A DNA stretch of 64,000 bases from Zancudomyces culisetae (Eukaryota; Kickxellomycota; Harpellomycetes; Harpellales; Legeriomycetaceae), in the NCBI GenBank assembly GCA_001969505.1, contig LSSK01000017.1:50187-114186 (forward strand). Reading direction: 5' to 3'. The notes beneath the pieces are model-generated. The model made no database searches. It saw only the letters and a list, made by a program, of their open reading frames with translations, and was not told the DNA's origin. A program made the translations under genes and the position numbers. Of this stretch, positions 35,201-42,092 are shown piece after piece (the stretch's first letter is position 1; every line of letters begins with the position of its first letter).

Positions 35201-36020
35201 GGATGATTGGATAGTCGCCATTCGCGATGCTGCCACCGAAGCTGCTGCCAGACGCCTAACTGTTTTTGTACAGGAAGCCAAGAAGCGCAACAACCTCTCT
35301 CTTTCTTCGTCGCCACCTTCGACTGACAACCTATCTATTTCCGATGCTACTCTTGTCCAGTCCCAGCAGTCCCGTGTTCGCACCCAAAAGCCTGCCACTC
35401 GAGTCTTTGGTGTCGATCTTGCTTCCTTAATGCCTGACCCAGACACTCCACCTGCCGTTCTCCTCAAGTGTATCCGCGAAATTGAAACTCGTGGCTTAAA
35501 GGAGGTTGGAATTTATAGAGTCTCTGGCTCTGCAACCGAGGTTTCCAGACTGCGCACTTTATTCAATTCTGTTGACCCTGAGAATATCGATATTGGTCCC
35601 GACGCCTTTCCCGACATTAATGCAATTTCTGGCCTGCTGAAACAGTTTTTGCGTGATTTGCCAGAGCCTCTTATTCCACACAACCTGTATTCTGGCTTTA
35701 TTGCTGCTGCTGACATTACTGATTATGACGAGCGTTTGTGGTCCATCAAGGACCTGATAGGCGCCCTTCCACGACACAACTTTGTGACGCTCAAGTGTTT
35801 GATTGAGCATCTGGAACGTGTCACTGATTATGAAGAAATCAACCATATGTATGGCTCCAACCTAGCTCTTGTATTTGGTCCTAGTTTGCTACATCCTCCG
35901 CCAGGCGATGCCAATTTTATGTTGACAATGTCGAATTTGGGACAGGCCCAAAGTATAGTTAAAAATTTAATTTTACAGTACCATTGGCTGTTTAATGTTG
36001 AAGATGAGGAGGTTTCTTAG
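26259..36020 (+). CDS. BEM2: Giant Bem2-like PH / RasGEF-like / RhoGAP protein
   Basis: A single uninterrupted frame of 3,254 codons. The frame is also open upstream of 26259, but this is the first in-frame ATG (MSWNTGWGN). An N-terminal PH domain starts at EGYLSKK (about residue 115), is split by a long insertion and ends near NNWMSRFAVAK (about 410). A RasGEF-like helical block is at about 844-1030, a RasGEF-N-like block (RVSFMKSFLTAYRHF, CEWTGVFIEDF) at 1528-1624, and further RasGEF-like helices at 1975-2034 and 2150-2300. A basic coiled coil is at 2641-2720 and a second PH remnant (EAEMDDWIVAIRDAA) near 2985. The C-terminal RhoGAP domain is at 3049-3244, with arginine finger Arg3087 in GIYRVSG and the NHMYGSNLALVFGPSLL helix. 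Yeast Bem2 has the same order of RasGEF-like, PH and RhoGAP parts and controls polarity and cytokinesis through Rho1/Cdc42. Here the linkers are much longer and rich in Ser, Asn, Thr and Pro-Asn repeats. Confidence 0.88.
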   Translation: MSWNTGWGNTRGSKQNANKKNAARPLTIFGGSFKNNIMGFRKMEKDAKDSGENGKAKDSFLWTGRRPATDEASVMEYEVEQNLTEKSGSTMERVGEKGSIRKVSESKKISTKVKEGYLSKKSDLISRATLKTALGKSWKVYRVTLKGAKLFFYKVPSESKLKAMFAEQIVTKESIMDDYRRTGMPLSSSEVDEGSRAILFDPRVSDGVIMDPLCERYVFGECFTEVEIKSFKFKRYVCVLIFDDTLVVLKRRWVKEGKASSFFGAVSNKLRFGKLGKPTHNDNSSLVSAELGIKGKGHFTKWKSHAVYSMKNVEVLESTDVQFMGVRTQGKFGNMVSSRSSLYSIGNQSVSSVMTQTSTLSKDYSGMITAGAAVGFQMYVSGNARTSRMFVATTSDAKNNWMSRFAVAKASYGHKMRLKAREQNRLIKKTQEVSRGGRDNYNTQAKYNQGWGVGERNGNKRTEDSKTQADYIKQSEEVLPRKNLSKTQNSDKDADGKESSERDGNKKMDNQVAKKGDTVQPVNKQEDKISTIFESGSFFGGTANGILRKIIMSSEGQSKTQLYLKALAATYEDFIKTDEFIDALEQVLGMIEKTEERNSNYLENYVYLLEKLCGISKNKLYENQVGRIKALADRLKSSASMVTGGLERLDCLVEGMVSLETQSHNPVLKHKVSETRTLGAETEANDRARSGEAEEESRDVGRDGVSKKKVCRVVGDDIARLNTELQNLGVTGLTSGLLLKLEPEYFAKQIYAFHAEALINTDVLDIKRYLPRSREETDRKIVPKSLLTIGLPGAERSGQNSFSRNYNGITTLGLQGTMAGDSQCGSVSRAEGESESTNSLFYTMHEPHFLVQQIFHQLLTELQPNQATQRGDVLLHWIKIGESSRMLGDAVAWSAIAVAITSPPIARLRETWFSVPVEWKMLVVTKWIPQLLHSNMVCLNADELYKKGSFQPLVIEPLNRDFVALPYYGVIRQNVCQIGKHYMNKAILSLSGSEQLPEEAVVFTKYIKMYKSAHRAIEVLQKRKDDMHGQRIAEFMKQLNSERVEYAQEGESMKYGQEPLINGDIQVYLKTISQSAAMMPDSHLLKLDDSEGLNYVIAKSLEAEASITDLSDELIQADVSEEEALKNGYITQPATVRTEEGLKFTSSTILPLVCPETVPSTNVLQWISPLNRLSLNSWKTGKAAVTTKPAVKEQKEAKIKTIRRLSANSKTISFDLKNSSKHLELSQNLFVLNKSLKTTEELDNLKDSNVRLEQFVADPISPWANSRSRGKTVALDDLDADKHNPISSHKRSLTFPKILDSLDEKDKHFDMQSLSRNKPTFGLESLNLQDSNKSSADTEVAENEAKKSQAEDEHKRKKNTSRATGTNTSMDLFRSYTSNVGSVVFGLGGELVLKIIKIQYATSEMRSSRRASIDSRTGSISSRRSSISTALNGGGSSALLSAEQPKTNLLFNNSGGYGMYLGTNGAGGGTNYVEDFSKPIGYFVQVEAAHTSHLIKIATEGLDFAAPTIKTSLETNEPLEILPGERPKLFLDRVSFMKSFLTAYRHFNVGMDIIRHLDATCFVGQQDGKIKLGSPVVLSRCLDLLCEWTGVFIEDFLGNYSLLQATSAFLKKLVDVLKSHSGGKRHVEKDFTDRLDVLKFIESNVSMFDSQYFEHSLNKQGLVTLYDNNASQFEFVSLVVESLLEKTYILQQIFAIRLLLPSGFTLNDIVLQQKIGIGKINDEQLQRLKLKQESLLLPSSSSSPTPSPSPLSTSPPMSPTPSLLPVGLPLQTSLSLSLQLPLPARSQQKTTNVPPRSSSKLKTASLAVKTANPAPQIISSHLQSLAIDNNSPMEILDSLNRLVQTCYSSCSKQDWQKTFGFLEVQTRVPLGWYSFKRTSSYSDDDLLISDIYMVLENALRRRVDGTDLNRTSNSSISGKYRSSIGMSLINSLGSGRVLSSGSTGFYDYSNNLAAMGSNNDSKSLVSYLPQSIQNLLDLHKFIRMWTIQQIVDRNIDLAERIHRIKFFVYIVHLCRSTSDQSASYAFESALMSQPSSRTTFGLNQLLPTYDSRKLSKSHLDFGFGMGISSPTNSTTTTTTTTTNPSNSSNPTTTTTTTTSDRSRLFSAGPTIINSSPSATNLAAAASGLPGTLTKRRSSRRLVGTRNSKYVPGFVERAIASALVSPESRLFSRAWNQVAVDHHVTLSTLELLLKGVRDWSFDRWFHTRAALVTGESMVSANEFDVSKHTIALMDDYHTNDDIYVPCIGWLLENIISLYYDSADLLDVDLAASKTQLLNFNKRQNIHTMMGVCYRLSEQCVNAISLPVAQRIDLAGLKAQVSGSYYILKQLRSLANEENAIPLYAESFSTFSAQPNQMQTNPDGSVLTNLTSAFSFNTNPNKLSKFFYTNRSSVSNSVSLTKNSLYSEDTFSKKQRDFSPSGTLRSNPIKVLEFKNNPRSNSMASPSDLALRSISGGNANNETYMADSMLGLMGYGDNESKSKMQIQVQTKNPRQNSNFDSFGYPIKTNTTNANANANTNTNVSANTNANASANAESSSDSDEEILATNIKSKLGFNRFLYPQSFRKLSGNISAPSGIPQPGENGIKSNSDESISNSFTASSSSRLTTPSTSDNMSTDHNSQSRSFSYQMHPGPPLARTVISLVKPFTRLVQNEVEKQRHESIERQKLDREYRERRKILEKMSIERTKMLKRQIKEKQLRDANNQPLLKLKNLMDKVEQTSLAPNPNPNPTSTLNPNSNLNPNLNPNLNPNSNPNLNSIATPGSIPISTATTTTTTTAGPDDYTNNDSVNLLQKPTSSKLDALDDYCVDEDGYDILFPNATSSSSSSPPPPTPLSLSLSSSLSSSLATDNHVLDTQKDALPVSHSNKQTNSGSYEVAAPHRGLSARAYSHSTNSVIYSHTDGILPTNSGSNSNLHSSINSISSSKDSSSLPIDRNSSQKPANVINLINSTITIEQNAKRDFVFRIVTEEGGQHYLQAPSEAEMDDWIVAIRDAATEAAARRLTVFVQEAKKRNNLSLSSSPPSTDNLSISDATLVQSQQSRVRTQKPATRVFGVDLASLMPDPDTPPAVLLKCIREIETRGLKEVGIYRVSGSATEVSRLRTLFNSVDPENIDIGPDAFPDINAISGLLKQFLRDLPEPLIPHNLYSGFIAAADITDYDERLWSIKDLIGALPRHNFVTLKCLIEHLERVTDYEEINHMYGSNLALVFGPSLLHPPPGDANFMLTMSNLGQAQSIVKNLILQYHWLFNVEDEEVS
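33783..33861 (+). repeat. Coding hexamer repeat (Asn-Ala/Asn-Thr tract)
   Basis: AAATGC/AAATAC-type hexamers repeat about a dozen times inside the RhoGAP frame and encode alternating Asn with Ala or Thr. Further tracts lie at about 32478-32550 (Thr runs from ACA/ACT codons) and 34419-34535. Confidence 0.8.
34419..34535 (+). repeat. Coding (Pro-Asn/Leu-Asn) hexamer repeat
   Basis: AATCCA and related hexamers repeat about 18 times and encode a Pro-Asn/Leu-Asn-rich linker before the second PH segment of the giant RhoGAP. Units differ slightly, so it is an old, partly diverged minisatellite. Confidence 0.8.
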
Positions 36021-36196
36021 TGGCTTTTAGGCTTTTAGGCTTTCCTTTTTTTTTAATTCTCTTTTATTTTGTGTGCTTTTATTTATATATTAATAAACTC
36101 TATATTGCTAATATTATACTCAAACATTCTATATTTACTTTATTCTCTCCTCTCCTCAACAATAATGAAGAAAAAATAAATAAATAAATAAAAAAC

Positions 36197-36493
36197 TTAA
36201 TTTTTCTTGCCAAAGTTGCGTCTATAGACACCGACAAGTCCACCACGTTTCCACCAGCCAAGAATAACTTTGATTGAGGTGAACAAAAAGGACTGGAAGA
36301 ATGGGACAAATAGAGTGTCGAGAGTGATTTTGGATACCCATTTGATTTGGCTAAAGGAGTTTGGCAGCATTGCAGCATTGTATTGGGCAAGGGGGACGCG
36401 GAATGCCGGATCGGTGATTACTGAAAGGGGTCGTTTGATGGTATGGCGGTGTAAAGTGTTGAGTTGATTGTTGTAGTTTTTGTAGCTGTGCAT
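36197..36493 (-). CDS. Small unidentified protein with one hydrophobic segment
   Basis: A 98-residue minus-strand frame with an ATG at 36493. The codons are C-ending and G/C-richer than the surrounding spacer, as in an expressed gene. The N-terminus (MHSYKNYNNQLNTLHRH) is polar and basic without acidic residues, which would suit mitochondrial import. A hydrophobic stretch (FVPFFQSFLFTSIKVILGWW) covers about residues 62-81, and the tail RRNFGKKN is basic. This looks like a small inner-membrane protein, but I do not recognise the family. It is convergent with the giant RhoGAP gene, 176 bases away. Confidence 0.5.
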   Translation of the reverse strand: MHSYKNYNNQLNTLHRHTIKRPLSVITDPAFRVPLAQYNAAMLPNSFSQIKWVSKITLDTLFVPFFQSFLFTSIKVILGWWKRGGLVGVYRRNFGKKN

Positions 36494-36931
36494 TTTGAAT
36501 TTTGAATTTTGAATTTCGAGTGTCCTTTTTTCTTTTCTTTTCTTGCTATTATTTAGCTTTTTTTTGTTTCAAATTGCTGAACTAAAAATACTAGAGTTGG
36601 TCGAAATGTAAGGATTTGTTTCATGTATATATGTAGCAGAAGTTTTAGAAAACGAGTAAATGTATATATCTTGGTATTTTTATATTATTATTGTAAAATA
36701 CGTCTATAGTTAAATCTACAATAAAATTAAAATTGACCAACCAAGTTTTCAATTACTATTATTATTTTTTTTTACTCTACAAAAATTAATATTTACAGCA
36801 TTTTTAGAAAAAGAATAAGAAAAAAAAAGAAGCAACACTAGTCTATAAAAATTAATAATAATCTCATTAATTCAAAAACAAAAATAAAAGTATGATGGAG
36901 AAGGGAGGGGAGGGGAGGGGGGGAGAAGGGT

Positions 36932-37342
36932 TTATAGAGTCGATAGTTTGGAGAGAATATCGGATACGCCCTCGCGGATATCCGTATCGTGTGTCGGACC
37001 CAGCTTGGCGTGCGCCGCCCGGTGTTCACGGCCAACTATGCTCAGAAGCCGTTTATAATCCTCGCGTTTACGACTCTTTGCATCGATCTTTACTTTTGCA
37101 CCTGTTTTCGAGGTGGATTCTTGGGTTGAATTTAAATCTTCAATGTTTGTTCCCGTTGTTCCCGTTGTTGTTATTGTGGTGGTAGTAGTATTAGTATTAG
37201 TAGTGTATTTGTGGAGATTCTGTGAATTGATTTCAGCTAGTAGGTCGTGACGACCTTGGCTATTCTGCATTTTGCGTCCCATTGGGTTACTTTTCGCGTT
37301 CGCTTTCGTTTTCGTTTTTGATCTCGTCTTTGTTTTCCCCAT
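36932..37342 (-). CDS. Small basic unidentified protein
   Basis: A 136-residue minus-strand frame beginning MGKTKTRSKTKTKANAK. The N-terminal 30 residues are very basic and look like a nuclear or nucleolar targeting region. A Thr/Asn low-complexity tract follows at about 48-66. The C-terminal part (KSRKREDYKRLLSIVGREH ... REGVSDILSKLSTL) is helical and charged and looks conserved in style. Codon choice is coding-like. A role in ribosome biogenesis is possible from composition only; no family was recognised. Confidence 0.5.
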   Translation of the reverse strand: MGKTKTRSKTKTKANAKSNPMGRKMQNSQGRHDLLAEINSQNLHKYTTNTNTTTTTITTTGTTGTNIEDLNSTQESTSKTGAKVKIDAKSRKREDYKRLLSIVGREHRAAHAKLGPTHDTDIREGVSDILSKLSTL

Positions 37343-38687
37343 TATATGTTGAAAAGTATGATTTTTTGCTCTTTTTTTTTGACCTGGAGTGCAATCAAGA
37401 ATTTGTCCTTGTACACGTCTTGTTAATGTAAAAATAAAATAGCAATAATAATAATAATAGATTGTGTTTTCTTATTGTAGTGTTGATATTATTTTTGTTG
37501 TAACTTGGCTTGTATTTTTGGTTTATGCAAAAAAATTTTTTTTTAGTACATGATCTAATATGTATGATATTTCCTTTGATTTTTATTTTTGCCTACCATA
37601 CCATATCACCAAAAACCAACTTTTTAACCTGAAAATTACCGATTGTTTTTTTTAGCCATTTCAAAATAAAATTAAATAAAATAATAATAAACAATATCCA
37701 CGTTTTTGTCGTGTTTTAATTTGATAGAAGGGAATTACAAAATATGACTGTAATTTCCTCTCTCTAATTCATACATGGTATTTTTTTTTTGGTGGTTGGT
37801 GGGGGTGGTTGGGTGGTTGGGAAAAAGTAAATGAAAGGCATAGTTTTTTCCTTTTATTTATTTTAGCCTTTTATTTATTTACTCCTCCCCCAATATTCCC
37901 CTGTTTTTAATTTTATCACTTTTATTTCCTTTCCTTTCCTTATTCTTTCCTTATTCTTTCCTTATTCTTTCCTTATTCTTTCCTTGTCCTTTCCCAATTT
38001 CTTTAAAGGGCAATTGTAGTATAATATAGAAAAACTACATTACACTCTAAATTCCCGCCTCCCAACTCTTTCATGTTTTATCTTTCCTCTTTCCTTTTAC
38101 CTCTCACTTATCCACCAGTCTTAACCTCATTAAACCCAAATCGCCTTTTTCTTTTTCTTTTTCTTTTTGTTTATGTCCTTTTTGCCTTTTCTTTTCTTCA
38201 TTCTTCCCCTACTCCCGTTCCTTTACTTTTTTTTTCGCCCTACTTTGTTTTCCCTGAAAATTCAAATTTTGCTAACCAGCCGCAAAAAAAATAAAGCAAG
38301 CCCAATTACACACACAAGATAGAAACCATTTGATTATAAGACAGCCAAAGTATTTTCTCCATTATTATTTTATGCTTTATATTTATTTACGGGCAATTGA
38401 ATTATTCAACTCTCTCCACTCCTCCCTTCAACTCTCCCAAACTTTCATCCCAACCCAGACCTTCCAACAATTGTCCTTCATTTTCTGGTCGATAAAATAA
38501 TTACCGTATTTTATCAACTTTTCTTTTTTTTTTTAATGTATTTAATTTTGTGAAACTTTGAGTCTTGTATATTTCAAATACTTTTACGCTTATACTCTTT
38601 ACAGTTAATCCAAATTGTAATATACAATCTCATTCTACTCTTATTTATAGACGAATACTTTACAAATATATAACCCGTTTTCTCACC
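37343..38687. other. Low-complexity upstream region of ARL1
   Basis: About 1.3 kb of T- and C-rich low-complexity sequence with no supported gene. It includes a tandem 11-mer array and presumably the ARL1 promoter and 5' UTR. Confidence 0.5.
37938..37981. repeat. Tandem 11-mer CCTTATTCTTT x4
   Basis: Four exact, head-to-tail copies of CCTTATTCTTT, preceded by CCTTT pentamers, lie about 700 bases upstream of the ARL1 start. Confidence 0.9.
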
Positions 38688-40102
38688 ATGGGTAAGTAAC
38701 CTTCTACTTTTTCCTTCCTCTTTCCGTCTTTCCGACCCACCATCAGTCGCTGAAGCTTTACTTTCATAAGCAATTATGCACACACCGTACTCCCTTTTAT
38801 TTTTTTGCTTGTTTTAACCAAAACTAACACTAATGCATTTACTTTATCTAGGCCAACTACTGTCAAATCTATTCAAGAGTATCTGGGGCGATAAAGAAGT
38901 TCGGATTCTCATTCTTGGTTTGGACGGAGCAGGAAAAACCACAATTCTATATAGACTGCAGGTACGTATTATTAATATCATACTTCCCTTTAATTACTTT
39001 TTTCTCTCCTCCCTTTTCTTTTTTGAGATTTTCAATTAACCTCAACACCCTTTTCTTTTCTTTTCTTATTGTTTGTCTGAATAGATGGGAGAAGTAGTTT
39101 CCACGATTCCGAGTAAATTGCCATTTACCTTTAACTAACTCTTCAGTGTTTATTTGAACCATATTACTTAATCACATGTTAATATCAACTCGTAATAGCA
39201 ATTGGATTCAATGTCGAGACTGTAACCTATAACAATATTAAATTCCAAGGTATTTGTCCCCAAATTTCTCATTTGTCTTACCTTTTAAATATGTTTTGCA
39301 TGACTTTATCTGTTTTATTATACTCAAATAGTCTGGGATCTAGGAGGTTAGTCTAAAGTATATTATTTTTTAATGTATTTGTTTGTTTTCACAAAATTGT
39401 GATTTAAACAGACTCTTTAACTATGATTCCCTCGACCCTGCAATATCTTTACGATTGAACATTATTAGGCCAATCTAGTATAAGGTACGAATATAATAAC
39501 TTTTGCTTATATACTGCAATCTGAAAAGTTCACATTTATTTCCATTTCACTCTCCTCAACTTACAGCAAGTATGGAATAATCATGTTAATTTTTTTTTTT
39601 GCTCTAAACTATAGACCATATTGGAGGTGTTACTATGCAAATACGAATGCGATAATATATGTTGTGGACAGCAGTGATAGGGATAGAATAGGAATATCCA
39701 AAGATGAATTGGTAGAGATGTTAAAGGAGGACGAACTCAAAGATTCGATTTTGTTGGTGTTTGCAAATAAACAAGACGTCAAGGGCGCCTTAACAGCAGC
39801 AGAAATATCCGAATCTTTGGGAATCACTAAGCTTCAAAATAGGCAGTGGGCTATTTTTAGATCAAGTGCGATTAAGGGCGAAGGGCTGACAGAAGGATTT
39901 GATTGGTATGTTTCTCTCACATCTTTTAAAAAACATCTTTATATATATATATATTTATGCGCTGTGACTTGTTTTTCTCTAAGCAATAATCAGGTCCAGT
40001 TTATATTATCTAATTATCCTTCATGATACTAACCTGATATAATATTATACATATATTTTTTACTCAAATAGGCTTGTCAACACTATAAAAAACTCGAATT
40101 AG
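38688..40102 (+). CDS. ARL1: ARL1, Arf-like GTPase of the trans-Golgi
   Basis: Eight exons (38688-38691, 38852-38961, 39085-39112, 39199-39249, 39332-39346, 39469-39484, 39615-39905, 40072-40102) join into 181 residues that match ARL1 throughout. The first exon is only ATGG, followed by a GTAAGT donor. It supplies Met1 and the first base of Gly2, which is the N-myristoylation residue. Motifs are P-loop GLDGAGKT at 24-31, TIPTIGFNVET in switch I, WDLGGQ with Gln71 in switch [13 protein letters not shown], and NKQD near 126-129. ARL1 in its GTP form recruits GRIP-domain golgins and other effectors at the trans-Golgi network. In yeast it is recruited through Arl3, whose homologue ARFRP1 lies 26 kb away in this window. 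Exons 5 and 6 are only 15 and 16 bases. A frame reading straight through intron 1 would lose the MG start and was rejected. Confidence 0.94.
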
Positions 40103-42092
40103 CACACGATTTTTTGCTTTTCCTTTGATCTTCAATTTACTTGTACACTTTCTTTTTATATATTTTTTGCAATCCATCCTTTGGTCTTACAGTTCTTACA
40201 CTTATTATTATTATTTTTTTTTTGCAAACTTAATTGACAACTAATGGTAAAAATGTGAATAAAACAAAAATAGTAGGTATTTAGCATGCTCAGTTGCTTA
40301 AATTGATGTTGTATCCTTTTTCTTTTGTGTGTGTTTAATTGAGTACTGAAAAGGTGGCATCATAATGTGAGCTGAGAGTGTTAGAGTATCTGAGAAAGCT
40401 GTTTAAATAAAGAAGCTTAACCTGAGCATGTTTTTTTTAGAAACTCTGACACAACTTATTGGGTATTGCAGAAAAATTGTGAAAAAAAATTCTCATCTCT
40501 TTTGTAATAATGATTTTATAGATTTAATTGAATTTCAACAATGGAATATACTGGGTTTGTGGCCTTAGATTTATATCGTACTGACATGCAACTACAACCA
40601 GTTTAGTGCATATCGGATTGCACACAAAATTGAATATACTGACATGTTTCTTCAATGTAAAACTCTTACAAAGTTGGCAGATAACATCGCTTTGTTAACT
40701 GGATAATCTTCATATACTTCCCCTATAAAGAGGTATTGTAATTACAACATGCTGAGAATGCCGCTAGTACCATTTAAAAAGATATAACAAAAGTTTCAAG
40801 GTTTGCGCGAATTAATAACTGATCTAAATAGCCTTAATCCCGTTTTATTAATTAGATCTGGTCCATTATTGATGGATACAATATGATTGACAACCGTTAG
40901 ATTCGGGGATTTTGCAAAGAGATATCGTTTGTTAGCTTTCCTCAATGATCGCATTTGTGGGTCACGTGTTTGATTCATATTAGCATTGGAACAAACAATT
41001 CCCACCACTTTGAGTGATTATAATAAACTCTTTGATATACCCGTAGTAAATCAAGTAAGATGAGGTTGTTATTATCATCTTATGTGTGTATGCTCATCTA
41101 TATTTACCATCAAGAGAAACGCCGTGGTTTCTTGATACTCGTGACTTTTTGATTTATAACTTTAGCCCTTTTTTACAAAAATTTGGTCTATTTATAGTAT
41201 TAAATTATTTGTTGCGATTATATTTTCTTCTAAATTTAGATTGGCATTTTACTAAGCAAATGAAAAAAATCCCTGTATAAATCCATGCTCAGTCTACCTC
41301 TTTCGTAAATGTTGGAACCGATGACTTTATATACATTGCAAATTGGGAGAAACATCGAGAAAAATAGACTGCGAACGGGGATTTCTAAACTAAGTATTCG
41401 GCTAAATGGTGGGTTACTGGCATTTTTTTAATTCTCATAAGTGGTGGATTCCAAGAAATTAAAGCTAGTGTTCTTACAACTTTATAATGATTACATAATA
41501 CCAGAACAACGCCGTGTATTAATGGTGCTTTAATACTTCGAGTGTAACTGGGGAATTCAATTACCACTGCTATTTGAATTACAAAAGAGAACGCAAAACA
41601 ATAAATATAGTTAACTCGGAAACAGAGGAAACTTTTTTTGCTTGAATTCCCATCTATTGCACTCCATAACCATTTTCGTCGTTTTTCGCATATCTCTTTA
41701 TTTTGCAATAAGTTTCCCCCCTTTCATATTTAGTAAATATACATTTAATACATTTTATTATTATAGTAGAGTCTTGGACCATTTTGAATATTGCTCATAC
41801 TCTAACATTTTAAAACCAAGCCCGAGGCCAAGTGGATTAATATTCTTCAATTTGATAGTAGTATTAGGTAGAAGAAAAAAAATCAGTGCAACCAACTGAC
41901 TGGATAAATTTAAAACGAATATATACTAATACCAGATAACAAAGTATACACAACCAAGTTCACAAGAATCCTGTTTTATCTATTCAAAAACTGAGGATAT
42001 ATACTGGGTTAGTCGAACAGTTATAAACCACAGAAAACAAACGAAAAAACAAACAAACAAACAAACAAACAATATATACGAATTAGCTGAGA
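40103..42092. other. Intergenic region between ARL1 and the 7TM-RGS gene
   Basis: About 2 kb of AT-rich sequence with no supported gene. A (CAAA)n run at about 42047-42072 lies in the presumed 5' UTR, 20 bases before the next start codon. Confidence 0.45.

Noticed and set aside
38833-39039. ARL1 start inside intron 1 ([11 protein letters not shown])
   Set aside because: It would lose the Met-Gly myristoylation start that the ATGG exon provides with a good donor.
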